Assembly: GCA_900708905.1 (NCBI GenBank)
Contig: CAADRB010000019.1
Span: 1,771,161 to 1,835,160 of the forward strand
Direction: 5' to 3'
DNA length: 64,000 nucleotides
Source of the DNA: Hymenolepis diminuta
Taxonomy: Eukaryota; Platyhelminthes; Cestoda; Cyclophyllidea; Hymenolepididae
Positions 15,001 to 28,756 of the stretch are shown in pieces (within the stretch, counting starts at the first letter, position 1; every line of letters begins with the position of its first letter). The notes beneath the pieces were generated by a model. It worked only from the letters and a program-made list of their open reading frames with translations, was not told where the DNA came from and made no database searches. Made by a program: the position numbers and the translations under genes.

Positions 15001-17176
15001 GGGTGGTTGCGAAATTAATTGAAAACGCGGCACCCAGAATTTCAATGTAGCAATGATAAAGGATCAGTTAAAACATTATGAAAGGAAATTAAAAGGCTGA
15101 CAATCAGATGATTTCAGGATCCGGATATGGTATGGCTTTGATTCTCGACTTACCACAAAAATTTAATTATAATATTTAAATTGTATAATTTATTGCTTTA
15201 TCCTGAATAATAGTAATAAAATATAGTATTTGCTTATTTACCCTTCCAAAAGCTTAAAGAAAATATTAGGGAAACTAATCATGAAATTGAGATTTGTATT
15301 TTCAATCTACGTAGTCCATTCAATAAAACTACGTTCAAATATTTTCTGCATATTTAACTCTCTGAATTAAAAAAATGGGCCTAACTTTTAACAAAACGCT
15401 TTTCACATTCGAATACCTTAAAATCCATTATGTCAACATATTATGATAGTAATATTTTATAGTGATATTAAAGTCCTCATAATTTTGTCTTTCTCCGTTA
15501 AAATCATTCCTTTAAATTTTATTGTAGGTATTAAATTGAAGTAAAGAGGGATCAAACAGCAGAGGTGATCATTAATCGTAAAATTATTGCCGTTTTTATA
15601 ACTTAAACTTTGTTTACCAATAATTACAGAATTGACCTATAACTTTAAATACACTCATTATTTTTTGCCTAAAAATGCAAACAAATTGGTATTTATTTTG
15701 ATTTATTACAATTTGTATTTAATAACTAACAAATACTGAAAATTATAATAAATTCATAAATTTTATTGAATTATTAATAAGCGAAAGCTTTGTAATTCAC
15801 AAATATTGATTTTGTAAATGCTAGTGCTTTCATAAATGTAAGAATTAAACAATGCATTGTTTATTAAAATCACATCAAAATCATAAAAAAAGAACACTTT
15901 AAATTCTTACCTTTCCTCGTGACACAGAGTCGTCATCTTTGACATAAAATCTGACAACAGGTTTAGTGTAGTTGAGTCCTTCTATGACTGTAATGTTCTC
16001 CTGAACAACTAAACTTGGAAGATTGTCATTGATGTCTTTAGTAACAATTGTGAGGGTAGTCGTGCCTGACCTTTTCGGTGTTCCGTTGTCAGAGGCAACC
16101 ACAATCACAGAAAATGATCTTTCACTGTACACCTCATAGTCCAACAGGGAGTTCAGATGCAGTGTTCCAAGCCTTCGGTCTATTGAAAACTTGTCAAACA
16201 CCTTCGGATCGTTCAGAGGACTCAAAGAGTAGGTAATGAGTCCGTTATCTCCAGAATCTGAATCCGCTGCAACGAATTTGTAGATTGGATCTGGGGAGTA
16301 GGTCGTGTTTTCGGCCAGTTCAATTGTGGTGATGGTAGTTTTTTCAAACTGTGGGGTATTGTCATTGATGTCCATAAGAATCACAGTTACAGAAAGAGAC
16401 CCAGTAAGAGATGGTTCTCCTCCATCTATCGCCAGGACCACAAGGTCAAATTGTCTATTGGCAGGCTTTTCATAATCCAATTCTCGAAGTTGTATTAACG
16501 TTGGAGGCGACAATCTCCAGCCATGGGATTCATTCAGAGAATTAACTAGAACCTTCTCGTAAGTGAGTTGAAACAGATCAGCTGAAGGAGCCTTAGATTC
16601 AATTCGATATTGTACCACTCCGTTTCCACCACTGTCTAGATCAATCGCAGAAGGGAGCATTTCACGCGCGAATTTGGCTCCTTCTTGAATGCGAATAGTA
16701 AAATGGGGAAATCCCTGAGAGTTAAGAGGAAATTTAGGCGGATTGTCATTGATATCTGTCAGGTGAATTTGAAGATGTGCCATCATTTGATCATGAGCTC
16801 TAATGGTGGAACTTTCACTTTGTTCAACAATGAACATGACTTTTGCCTGTATTGTACAAACTGGAGACTGACAGCAATCGAGAGGACCACAGATATCATT
16901 TACATTGTCACGATCAACGTGCTTTTGTGAAATTATGCTGCCATTCTTGACAATTGAAAAATACTCATTAAATCGTTGAAATCGAGAATAAGTCACTACA
17001 ATTAGGGAGAAGACCAAACTAGATTTTGGCCAGAGAGCGCTGCAAATATTCCCGAGTGTTTCACCAGCTTTGACTTCGTCTACCAATTGAAATGTTGCTG
17101 TAGGTAAAGATGTATCCGAAGATTTGACTTTGCAGTTTTGGATTACTGTCAGAAGCAATCTAAAGAAGAAGTTCAT
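9075..17176 (-). CDS. Protocadherin-like transmembrane adhesion receptor
   Basis: This is a single-pass cadherin, expected at the cell surface in calcium-dependent adhesion or recognition. Coding exons are 17176-15911 and 10922-9075. The donor (AAG|GTAAG) and acceptor (TTTAG|GTC) join in phase 0, giving about 1037 aa. The first ATG is at 17176, with an in-frame TAA eight codons upstream, and the N terminus (MNFFFRLLLTVIQNC) looks like a signal peptide. Six cadherin linker motifs fall near residues 141, 269, 381, 494, 604 and 731 (DINDNPP, DINDNTP, DINDNLP, DSNDHYP, DINDNDP, DENDNSP). This implies six repeats plus a seventh, membrane-proximal one. LDYE/LDRE motifs occur in several repeats. A hydrophobic helix lies at about 876-904, followed by a cytoplasmic tail of about 133 residues rich in Ser, Pro, Gln and Asn, with no catenin-binding region recognised. 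EC1 is divergent and has a Cys cluster (CGPLDCCQSPVC). Large exons and few introns fit protocadherins. A 5' non-coding exon is possible but not seen. Confidence 0.9.
10923..15910 (-). other. Intron of the protocadherin gene (4988 nt)
   Basis: A phase-0 intron bounded by GTAAGA at 15910 and TTTAG ending at 10923 on the minus strand. Its open frames (for example 12062-12265, 14422-14640, 14815-15045) match no family I know and have ordinary chance lengths. A plus-strand stretch at 14100-14640 is slightly richer in G and C. It could be decayed mobile-element DNA, but no motif confirms this. An 8-bp perfect hairpin lies at 11285-11303. Confidence 0.7.
11285..11303. repeat. Short perfect inverted repeat
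   Basis: ACCACTTT and AAAGTGGT are separated by three bases. It lies inside the protocadherin intron with no coding context. It is too short to be called a precursor RNA. Confidence 0.3.
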
Positions 17177-18110
17177 TTTAATTAGTTTCACCACTTAACA
17201 GCGAAATTGGTAAATGATAAATTGGAGGTAACGTTGTTTCCAAGGGCAACACAAGAATGGCTTAACTATTTCCACTGGTTAATTCTTGCATAATTGTTTT
17301 ATAAACTTAATAATAAACGCAATGAATTTTTAAATTTGCCAATTTTGGTTTAAATTGACGAATTATCAAGTTCGCAATATCGACACAAATCGAGGTGCGC
17401 AGCAAAACGCCTTTCCTCAGAATAATATTGAGTCACAAATTAGTGTCACGTTTCGTTCCCCTATTTCATTCCCTTATCTGATCAGTTAACACCTTATATT
17501 TATTAAGAGTTCTGCGTCATCTCCTTAATTATCCAGTTGTATCGACTTCCTCACGGTAAGTTTGGACCAAACATAGGCGTTTACCTCATTTTGAGTAATT
17601 AATCATCTTAGGATAAACCTTTAAGACAGATGCGAGGAGTTTTAATTGAAAACATAGCGAACTAAGTTCTGCCGCTCCTTAGATGATTGTGATGGCAAAA
17701 ATGCTTTAATGAAGTATCGCGTGTTAAGTAAAAGTATCTAAGTTGCAAATTCTTGCTAAAATATCATTAATTTTTAAGAGAACAGAACAATAACAACTAA
17801 TACCCTTATAATTATAACTTAGCGTTATATTTAAAGAGAATAAGAGAAATGGAGGGCAGACGTACGTAATGGAACAAACGCATTTTAGTGGAATCATTTC
17901 GTCAAGAAAGTGGAAGAGGAATGATGAGCGGACGTCTTGGAGGGGTGTGGTTCCGAGAGCAAAGTGAGGTAGACGTCTCTCCCACCCAAGGCTATCACTT
18001 CTGTTTTAGGCGTAGACACTTCCATGCACGCACCTAACCTATTCTCCTATTGGCTGATACTTTTACGCTTCCGTGTGGTTATTTGGTGAGGCTTGTACTC
18101 AACTGTGAAA
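17177..18110 (-). promoter_or_regulatory. Putative promoter and 5' region of the protocadherin gene
   Basis: Immediately upstream of the protocadherin ATG the DNA is AT-rich. At 17860-18080 it becomes distinctly richer in G and C, with several CG dinucleotides and ACGT cores. ATTGG at 18049-18053 reads as a CCAAT box on the minus strand, the right orientation for this gene. No TATA box or transcription start was fixed. Confidence 0.3.
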
Positions 18111-21100
18111 ATATTTTTTGAGTTCGGATTCATTTTCACTTAATTTTAAAATACTAGAATGTAAAACTACTTGTGATTCTAATGACGCTTTAATATCAAA
18201 CCCTTTAATTATTTTTTTTCATTATTCCAAATGTGAAATCTGATAGTCTTAACCAGTATAATTTATTGGATAGTATTCAACAGATGTGTTTTCATGGGAA
18301 TAAATTTCTTACAAACTTTTCATCATTTATGTTTTCTTTAATATTTTATGCCATAATCCGAAAATTAACCAAATGATATCTTTTTAATTAGTACATTTTT
18401 ACAATAATAGGCATTTTGGAAATACATTAGGTATACGTGAATTCATTGTGCTTTTACAAAGAAAGAAATCGCCTTAATGTAAAAATTTGGAAAAAATTCT
18501 CCCTGCATTTTTTCTAACAATCTTTTAAATGAAGATCTCTTATTAGTCAACATCGAATATTATACCACCAACGGAATGCCTGCGGAAGGGTATGAAAAAT
18601 TATATTTATTAGGACAGAAATACTGAAATTCAATTACAGTTAACTATGAAACGGATCCAGCAATTTATTACCAATATGTCAAAGAGAAGGTAATTGCATT
18701 CAATTTTATCATTTTTCTATATTCTCTTTTTTAAAGATTTACGAATTACAAATTTTATATTTCTATCATAGTTTACCTATACGTTTTTGAGTAAAATAAT
18801 AAGTAATAGTAATTGGAAGTAATTTTCTGGAAAATAGATCTTAGCGAAGGATTTTTTTGGATGGGGAAAGAAATAGCCTTATTTCCCTTTCTCTGGTGCA
18901 TTTTCCGATTATTATTCACCATACGCCAGTTAAATAAGTGGAATTTTAATGGAAAGAAGACAATAGAATATGCGGCACTCGATCTGCATAATTTATGGTT
19001 TACGCATTTGGTTTGCAGAAAATATTTGCAAAAGCATGTAATAAGTTCGGCTTGGGGATGGAAAATTGAAATAAGATTAAGTTTTGTATCTAATAGATTT
19101 AATGAATTTCCATGTATGCGTTTAATATGTTTAATAGGTATGTAATATTTTCTTATTCCATAAAATTCTCATTAATTCATAATTTCAAACAAATTTGGAA
19201 GAATTATTTTTTTAAATTCTCATAGGCTTCCATTTTATAAATCGCATATATAGCCACTTAAGCAGTTTTGTGGCAAAATCCAATCCCTTACTGCATGTTA
19301 AATCAGTTTTCGGGCTACTATAATCATCGAAAAAGTCAGATTCATTTATCTCTTTACAAAGATATTAAGATGGATTGAAAAAGAGCAAACCTCAGCCATT
19401 ATAAAGAAGAATAGTTTAGGTGTCAGTTATGATTACTCATTTACATTGTGCTGAAAGTGTGGAAAAGGTTAAGGGACAGCAACCCACTATACTAGGAAAG
19501 CTTTCATAAGGGTCCATAAATAAATAGTATAGTATAGCGCCCATAAAATGGAAAAAATCATAACAGAAGAGGCAGAAATTTGTATTACAAATATTCAAGA
19601 TTATTAAGAAAAGGTTACGGAATATATATCAAGCGCTATCATTTCTGCCCAGCCAACAGTGTCTCTCCGTGAGGACCGACTAGAGAAGAGAAGTATTCGG
19701 GAATTATTACCTAACGCTTCGGGTTAATTTGCTCTAATCAATTTGTGGTTTGCTTTGCTATTCGAGCTTTACAAAATTTTATCAGCATTTAGAATAGATA
19801 AGTCGAGTCTTGGCTGCAAAATTCCCTTACGCATTCCAAATATTCCCCCACCTTAATTAAGATTAATCAGCTTAGCTGGCGTCAATTTAGTAAAGATTAA
19901 TAACCAATTTTAATAAATTTCTAATACTTCTTCAGTTTTGTTAATTGAAGAGTAATTTAAAAATATTACTGCCCCCACTTTTGAAAGAATATCACAAAAT
20001 TCAAATGAAACCTTTGGTGTACCAGATTTCAGTGTTCACTAAATATTCAATTTTCATATTAAATTCGCAGTCTTCTCAGTAGTTCACTAAATAAAATCTC
20101 ATAATATACGGAAGTTGGCAAGTTAATGCAAGCAGGTATTTATTTATATACCATGGCAGGGCTAAAAAGCTTTGCAACCCTTCATCATGTGGAAACACCT
20201 GAACAAACTAGAAGTGAAAGTTTGAGAGGGAATTGTAGAATAGATAGTAGAAATGGGAGTCGGTGAATCAGGAAAATCCCACAGAATCATCAGATCAACT
20301 GCTGTTTCAAGCTGAAGTTCATCAGACTTATCCCCTCTTTTCATCATCTTGCTCTACGTAAGAAAAATCTGGGGGACAAATTTTCATATGGTTTCGGAAC
20401 CATCCCTTTTTCACACTTCTTGTCGCACCCATCTACTGAACAAAGATGCCTAGGAGTTGGTAGATTATCTTTGGGTTTGGGTTTGGCATCTTTTCATCTC
20501 AAATTCATTTACAGAGTCGATGGCACCGAGAATCTCTACATATGATTTCTATTTTACATATATCTTTCAGTTGTGGCTGTTAAGAAGAGAATTCTTAGTA
20601 GGAGCAATTGTTCAAGTTTTGCCTTCTTTTTCCCCGAATGCCTTTTTAGAATCTGCTGGATGTTGACTTAACCAGTTTTTTTGTGTTTACAAATTTTGTG
20701 ACACATACTTTGGGTAGGGGAGATTTTAATAGTTCTTCTGTTATTACGTCATTTTTCTGTGAAGACTTGTCCAATATATTTAATCATCGTTGTTGTGAAT
20801 AATCGCTATGGTTTCTCATATGGGGTTCTTTCTATTAGAACTCTGAAGAATGACCCTCTTTGCATTCCCAAAATTAATTAATATTCTCATCCTCTATGAC
20901 AGTACTTCGATTTCTCGCCCACGAAACCACAGTGATATCTTCTTGTCTCTATGACGCAAACCCTTATCTGTTACATCTAGACAACTTTATCGATTATCCT
21001 TTTTCTACAACTGCCCCATCTCATTTGAAAGTACATCTGCACTCGTACCTCACGCGCATTCTTGCCCATTTGACTCATAAACTGTTTTTGTATTTCCATT

Positions 21101-24100
21101 GAGACACATGCGCACACACATGCATATAAACGTATGTCATACATTACTCCTACGCTGAATTCTCATAGTCTTTATTTCTTATCTCTCTCTTTCCCGCTTG
21201 AACCCTCACTGTTACTTGATCAATACATTTCGGCCCAGTTGGCTCATGGTCTCCTGCTCTAGAACTGGTGTTAGCTGTCAGCCGTTAGTTGCTACCTAGA
21301 CTCCAACATCCATAAAACTCATTTTTCTCGGGCTTTATTATTTGAATGCGATACCCAATTGTAGGCTATAAGAGCGTTTAAATTATTTTGCTTAGTTAGT
21401 ATCAAAGTTAGAGAGCCCAGCATACATTAACCAAATGCTTCACAACTCTAGGAGGGGGAGATCTTGATGTATAATTTCCTCTACTGTCGAAAAGAACTGT
21501 ATTAAGGAAACTTTAATCAAGAATATGCAGGCAGTGTAATCGTGTCAAATCGTTTTGAAACCGTGCCTTTCATTGAAATTTATCATTCATATTTCGTGAA
21601 CTCGAAAAATCTTAGTGTATTTTACTTTCCCATTTTTTAGTGAAGGTAGGATAGATTTCTTTACATCTATCTGCTCAAAACTTTGTTTTAATACAAAACA
21701 AAATTGCTATTTTAACCAATCGCCAATAGCTACTGAATAAATCGTTTCAAATATTTGCACAGGTAAAGGTTAATCTTTAATAAATATTTTATGGCCTAAA
21801 ATTTTCGATCAACCAGTCTCGCCAGATCGTTTTTAGACTATTACGTTGATTAATTGCATACGAAGTACTGAGTTGTCTAAAGTGACATCTTTCCACTTAT
21901 TTCTAGTGAGAAACATCATGGCAAGTTTTTGCAAATAGTCTCACTTGTCATCAAAAATGGCAATTAATACGACCGTTCCAATCACTGAAAATTTAAATGC
22001 ATGTTAGCTGGGTATATCCAAATACACAATTTGAAGCGGTAAGAGATATTGTAAATTTGTCATTTTAAGAATTTTTGACGAGTAAGAGCATCAAAACTAA
22101 GGCTGAGAGGCGAATGAAAGAACTAGAAAAGATCACTGAGAGGTTGTTTGTGCCTAGCCATTAAGTTTATCACTTCCGATACCCTCTTCATGTTCCCGAA
22201 TTATATCAAGTCACTTTATGGCAATATCTAAGTATAGCATCAGTGTATACTCAGGACTAATATTTTCTAATCAAAAAGGAAGATAGCTGAAGAAATAAAA
22301 GAAAGATAAGAATAATTTTTAGATTAGATAAAGTTAAAATTTTAACTAATCGATGAGATTTAAGAGCCTACTGAGGCTTGAAAAACTCCCCAGCTCAAAT
22401 ACGAAAGTGTTAACAACGTTCGACTTGGTGGACAAAAGGAAGACTCTTTTAATGCGAGAAAATCGCATTCTTCTACCCACCCTGTTCTTCAAACTGAGTT
22501 GGTGCGGTTGGCTATCCACATCACCGAACGTGTACCCATGTGCATATTTCTCATGACCTTTGACTTGACATGCACGCTGATGACCACATCACCAGTGCGC
22601 ACCCTGAAATAGTTTTTTTTTCTGCAAATCAAACAGGATCTAAAAAACTAACTTTTATTAAACCATATATTGATTTACATTAACTACTTTGCATTGTTCA
22701 TTGCAAATGGGGTGAAACTGGGATCATTGATAAATGAAATTTCATTCGTTAACTTGAATGGTTTTTACTTTCTTACATTTTCAATGACGGTTGAATTCAG
22801 GTCTCCAGTTTCTGGTAAATGATGATGAACTATTCTTGGGGCCCGGTAAATTAATTATGATTGATTTTCTCAGTCGTCATGTGTAGTCCACTTGTCCGTT
22901 CAAGCATTTGTAATCGATGTGGTCCAGTAGATACGTATTGTCTTTGGCTAATTTTGTGTAGTTCAAACTTTCATACATAGCTTTTCTCCTATGCCTGTAA
23001 TCTTGGAATTAAGACCTATTGGTTATTGTTTAATGCCCAATATGATTATCTGAGCTAATTAATTCTTGTTTGCATGAAGGTATTCCAGAATGTGTGCCTA
23101 GCCCGTAAAGAGATACATTCTGTGGAATTGGGGTTTATTTCACTATGTTATTTTTCTTACTTAGTCAACTTCTATTATTTTAATAAATCAAAGTTTGCAA
23201 AAATTAGTCTACGTCCCCATTTTATTTAAACAAATTTATACTTAAATGGGAACACTTTTAAGTTAATTCCTGATTTATTAAGTGCACTTTGATTTCATCT
23301 CTGAAAATAAAATTTCATTCCGTCTCCCTAAATGTAACGAAAATGAAGGTTGCAACAAGTACTTGATGTTGCTGGGGTGTCAGTTGGTTCTGAAGAAATG
23401 CAAGCTCATGCTTGAGCAGATATTATCGATACAATGTTGTTTTAACTCACCTAATATTCCAAAAGAATTGAAAATGCACCCTATGCCCCCAAATCAGAAC
23501 TTATAAATTTTAATTGATTACTGATATATTCTATAATCCGAATACTAAAAATTTAAGTTATAAAGTTTCACTACTATTATGTGTATTTTCATTCAAGATA
23601 TTGTACGATTAAATATACCGTGTATCATTTGGCTGGATCCCTATCCTGTGTAAGAGCCATCGAATAGTTTAGTAAATAAGGAAAAATTGCCTTTGCGTCA
23701 TTGATCACCCACTCCCAATTTGATCTTTTATTCTTATTTTATCAATATGAGGCAGTGACTTATAGCAGAAACCGTACTGATCGAAGCTTCTTTGTGGGCT
23801 CTGCGTGACAGGTAAGAACTTACTACATATCTATTGATGTCATAACATGTTAAGTAATTGTAATTCATTGTGAATCGAAAATTTACAATTTAATAATGCT
23901 GAAGCGTCTAAGCATAAGCAAATATTAAATAGTCTAGCAAAGTCTGAAGGAAAGGGAACGATAAACAGAAGTAAAAAATAAGACCAGGACTTCAAGCGGA
24001 CTTTGAATCAAGCAAACTTAGGGTTCATCAAGTCGTTCACTTTTTACTTGATGATGATTTATTATGGCACGTCCTGACGCTTCAAGTTTAAAATTTTAGG

Positions 24101-27100
24101 ATTTGCCTGCTTTGTTTCATCACCATGGTATTAAGGGTTTATTGACCATTAGGATAAATTTAGCAGTTATTCCACTCATTTCAGTAACTTTTTTAATAAC
24201 CGAGTAAATGTTATTGATTTTTGTGGAGCTCCCCCTCAGCTCATTGTTTGTACTCCTAACAAACCTCTTTGAAGCCATCGGTGACAACTCGACTTATCTC
24301 GATCACACATTATTATATTGTGCTGATTACAACTGATTTAATTGACAAACTTGATGATTACGATAAGCCAATCATACTTAAGTTGCCGTGTCTCAAAAGG
24401 CGCTCATCGGATGGTACAAGAATGTTTTAATGTTGAAATTCAAAGCTCCACAGGTTTTTAGGGACATGATTTCAGATATTGTTTTACGCTAACTTTTAAT
24501 TCTTCGAGTATTAAAATAATGCAGAGAAAATTTCTGAATATCAGACTGTTGGTAAGGCCTATACAGACATTTCTGAAGGATTTTCCTTTGTCACTGGTAT
24601 ATATTAACATTAAAGATATAATTAAGGAAACAAATTTTTGATGCTTTTAAAAAATAGGCCAGATTTTCTATATACTGATTGCTGGAACTGATTTAAAGAC
24701 AAGGTTGTTTTCTAGCAGTCATTTGCTGGTATCAGATATCTTTTCTTGGTTACTCACTGGAAAAATGCATCTGTATGATATGAGCAGCCACTAAATATAA
24801 CCGAACAGTCAATAAATCTGGAATGCCCAGGGACCTAGGATTCAAAGCCAGAAATATGAAATCCAGAACTTTAGGGCCTAACTCAGCATACCACATCCAG
24901 TAAGTTAAAAGTGACCACCTGACCAATTCAGCATTTACTTGTACATGACTTGTTCTCCTATTTTACCTGAACTCATAACCTTCAACCCTTACTGAATTCA
25001 TAACTATCACAAAAAGTTCTAATTGGTGCTGCCTAAAAAGTACTTATCCAAATAGATTAAGAGTTTTCCTAGTGTTTATCTGGGAGAACTAGATCTTATT
25101 GTCTCTCAACCGTTCATCTCCAGAATAGTACCGATTGGTTTAGGCGGTCGTGTCCACTACAAAATTGGAGCATTTGATCATGTAAATCTTTCATGTCTTT
25201 TCGCTGAGAAGATTTGCACTATTCTAGAAGTTTTTTAAGATCTTCTAGTGCTAATTATGAGCAAATATACAAAACTCCCGTTTAATAACATTTTAAATTT
25301 TATTTTATGAATTTCACAGCCATTTTCAGTATTAACTATTATCCGTTCAGCCCACTATTAATGTTATATTATAGATAAATAAAAAAGTTTGAGTCCTATT
25401 TTTTTCCACAAATAATTCATAATCCTTTAAGGCAGACGATCCCTGTTATTTCCCTTAATACTTACTGCAAATTGCTTTATCTTGCAGAGGAATCGACTAC
25501 TACTATTCCTGGAACTTGATTAGACAATCAAAGCTGAAGCCATTATTTTTTTCTCAATTAAAAATTTACTGTTGGTAATCGTTAATTCAGACTAACTGGT
25601 TGCTTTCACTTGTTTCCCTTCTTCAAATTGCCTTAGGGTTTATTGGGAAATTTTCTGGAAATGGAAATCCTGGACATAATTTGAAAATGCTGCTCTGAGA
25701 AAATGTACAGCATTCTAGAAAGACTTTACTGAATGGACTTTTAACAGGCTTATCAAATCAATAGGCGTGCATACAAAATCAAGAGTGGACTTGTCTTTAG
25801 TGTTGGGAGAATAGGAGAGATAGATAAAGGCCAATCGTTAGGTAGACTGGCTATCATTATTTATAGGATTGCAAACATCTCCATGTTGATTTTTCAGCGC
25901 GTTTCAAACTTTTTATTGTTGGATAAAGAGCAGGAGGTGGTAGGTTAGATGCCAAAAATGAAAAAAGTAAATATAGTGGAGCCGACTGAAGAACTTGGCT
26001 TTAGGAGATGTCTGGTGGAAGAGGAGAGTAGGGTAGCTTTTGTTGGAAATGAGACCGTCAGAGTAGGGTTCGGCTTAAGACTACGTGTATCTGTTGGTTT
26101 GATGGTGAAAAAGATCGATGGAATAGCTAAATCCAGTGAAGATTTCATCTTGGAGTTTAGAGGCAAGCATATGGTGATTGAGAAGTCGAGGAGAGGAGTT
26201 TTAATATTTGTCTGATAAAGTTTGAGTTTTCTCTGAATCTATAAAACAGTCAGTAGTATGCAGACATTTAATAATATGTCAAGGCGATCTCTCCTGGAAT
26301 TACGGTTACATAACAACACGGACGCCAGAATGCGAGAAATACTTCTGTTCGCATGAATCTTCAACTAATTTAAAGCAAAGCTAATTAACATTAATGTATT
26401 TAACCCTAATGAATGTCACTTTGAAATCCTTTCCAACTTGGCTTGTATCAATTCATTTCACTCCTACGTCAAAAAACAACGTGCACATAGCTTGATAGTT
26501 AATTATTTTCAAAACCAATCATTAAACACCGCTGTCAGTTGAAGAAAGACAATTAAATTTAGTCATCTGCATTATAGAATGAGCCATATTATGACGATGT
26601 CATAGAATAAAATTATCTCTAGTGAAAGCAAGAAAATAAAACGCCAGTTTCAGAAAAATGTTTCCTTAAAGTATTCCCACGGATCCAAAAGTACCTAATG
26701 ATATTTCTATTTTATCGATTTATTGAATATGGCTTCTTCATTATCTAACCGAAACCAAGTCATTTCTTTAACAATCGCAAAAGTTAAAGCGTATTTTAGG
26801 TAAAAATTATCGCTCTGATTACCTCGTTACCATGGTTTTGATGGTAGCCTCACGAATGCTCTTTAACTGATGCGCTTTTTCTATTCGACATTTTTCTGAA
26901 GGAAATTTTTACATTTTCATAGAATTTTTCATTTAATTACTTCATTTTCTGCTTTTAATCATGAACCTATGCGCAACTTATTAAGGAAGAATTTTAACAG
27001 TGCAGAATTAATGGTAATTCGCAGTACTAGATATGTCATTTGGGTCATCACTGTTTAAAAAAACGCATCTTAATTTTTTTATTTTATTTAATTTTATTTT

Positions 27101-28669
27101 TTTTATTTCTGTAAAAAGTGAAGATTTTTGTCAATTAGGAAAACCGCAAATCACAGAAGAAGTTTGTCTAATAAACTCTGTAATTATTTTGTAAATATAT
27201 TAACAGATACTGTCCATATTTGCACCTCCTATTTTGAAAAATAAAATGCATGATGACGTATTAATTTGTATTTAGCTGTAAATATCATACTGTAATATTT
27301 TAACTCTAATAAACGCACTCAGGTAGTGCACATCTGACTTTCTGGAGCCGATCTTGATATATCGATTCACGTGAAAATTGCTTATAACACCAAAATTATT
27401 CATTTATGAATAAGGTGATAATTTTTATTCTTAGTTAAGAAAAACGGCAATGGATATTGGAGAAATGTGCTAATCTCTGATTTAACCTGTAACTCAATGA
27501 CTGCATTCCAGGTCTGATGTTGTATCATCAGGCAGATTTAATATATCGTTTGATAACTAACGAGGAATTAGTTCTTTATCGCCTTTGTTCGAATGGCCCT
27601 AATGTTAAAACTACTTGATATTGCAGTTTTCATTTCATCCTCTGAGAATCCTAATCTATTTGATCTCAATTGGGATCAAAACTTTATCATATATTTTCAG
27701 TCACAGAACTGGCTTGACCGCTTATTGTCTATCACTGAGTCAATGTCAATCGACTAGATTGTCTACAACTTACAATTATATATATTCTCTCTTTATTCTC
27801 CTCTATAATCACACTTGTGACTGTCTTATCAGCCTCGAGATCTCAGCTCTCCACTGATCTCCCCTTTCTGTCAACCGTTGCCGTTATCCAGTAAAAAGAT
27901 TCATTCATCTCTTCCCTCAATATTCTCATTAACATAAACCCCTACTATGTCGAAATTAAAAGCTTACAAAAAAATTTTTGAGGACTGATTATATGCAACA
28001 TGGTATGTAGGCGGTAGATAGAAAGAGGGATTGATAAAATCAAAATTTTATTCTGTATATTTTGATGCTTCCTAAAATCTGCTTCGGCGTGCCTTTATAA
28101 TATTATAGTAGCATGTATAAAAGTTCGGTCAATTAATTTCCATCCATGGTATTTGATTGGTCAGGCTCTCATTGCAGGAAAAATTCTTGTAAAATCATTT
28201 CTATTTGTTTGGGCTAGGCTATAATAGACGGTCGCAGTTATAACTTTTTACTATATTCAATTACCGTAGAATAGACAATTACCATAAATGTATCGCATTA
28301 ATTATCTTTCCGTCAAGATTAATACTAATAATCGAATATAACTTTTAATAAAAACGGCTTTAAAATCGCGTTTATTTTGTTTTCTAAAGTCCCACATATT
28401 TTGTCAATTGGAATCTCCGATTTGAATGACCTTTTTTCTGACAAAATAACTGATCATTAAAATATATTCCTTCTTATTACAACAGCATCAAAAAGTAACA
28501 CAGCCCTACTCTGAATTACCAAAATATCACGAATCCAATTAGCAAAGCTTCCTTAAGAGATCGACAAAATTTAATCTAAATATTATCTCAGTGACAAGTG
28601 ATCTTCTTAAGACTAACAGGTAACGACGGCCTTTTTGACAGTGAGAAGACCAAGAGTGCATATCGGAGG
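18111..28669. other. Gene desert, left part
   Basis: Over 10 kb without a recognisable gene. The longest frame (18813-19145 plus, 110 codons) has no known motif, and one or two frames of this length are expected by chance at this base composition. Subregions near 20.2-21.3 kb are richer in G and C but have no supported exon. One copy of repeat family 2 lies at 22381-22603. Positions 25930-26215 are purine- and G-rich, with overlapping frames on both strands that I regard as compositional. Confidence 0.6.
22381..22603 (+). repeat. Dispersed repeat family 2, copy 1
   Basis: It aligns by eye with three other places (35659-35880, 51075-51210, 59262-59400). Shared blocks, in the same order, are a CGACTTGG-like start, a TCGCATTC-like block, GTGTGGTTGGCC-like, CCACATCACC and TGTGCAC-like. 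With copy 2 the likeness extends upstream (AAAAACTCCCCA vs AAAAATCTCCAAA) and downstream (TCTCATGACC vs TCTCATAAAC, then a second ACCACATCACC block). It has no coding capacity and resembles an old short non-autonomous element (SINE- or MITE-like). Confidence 0.5.
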
Positions 28670-28756
28670 ACTGGAAATGAATGAGGCGAAATAAGGAAGA
28701 CGTAGTAAAGAGGTATTGGAAAGAAAACGGAACGTCAGTACTGAGGGATGGGCAAC
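28670..28756 (+). repeat. Dispersed repeat family 3, copy 1
   Basis: A purine-rich stretch that shares the 13-mer CAGTACTGAGGGA and a GAATGAAT...AAG/GAA-rich lead-in with 43125-43213. Likeness fades on both sides. The 28735-29091 minus-strand frame overlaps its right edge and is not supported as a gene. Confidence 0.35.

Noticed and set aside
18813..19145. 110-codon plus-strand frame in the desert
   Set aside because: No motif or splice context. About one or two frames this long are expected by chance at this base composition.
25945..26215. Overlapping 88- and 73-codon frames on opposite strands
   Set aside because: Open on both strands because of local purine bias; no family likeness.
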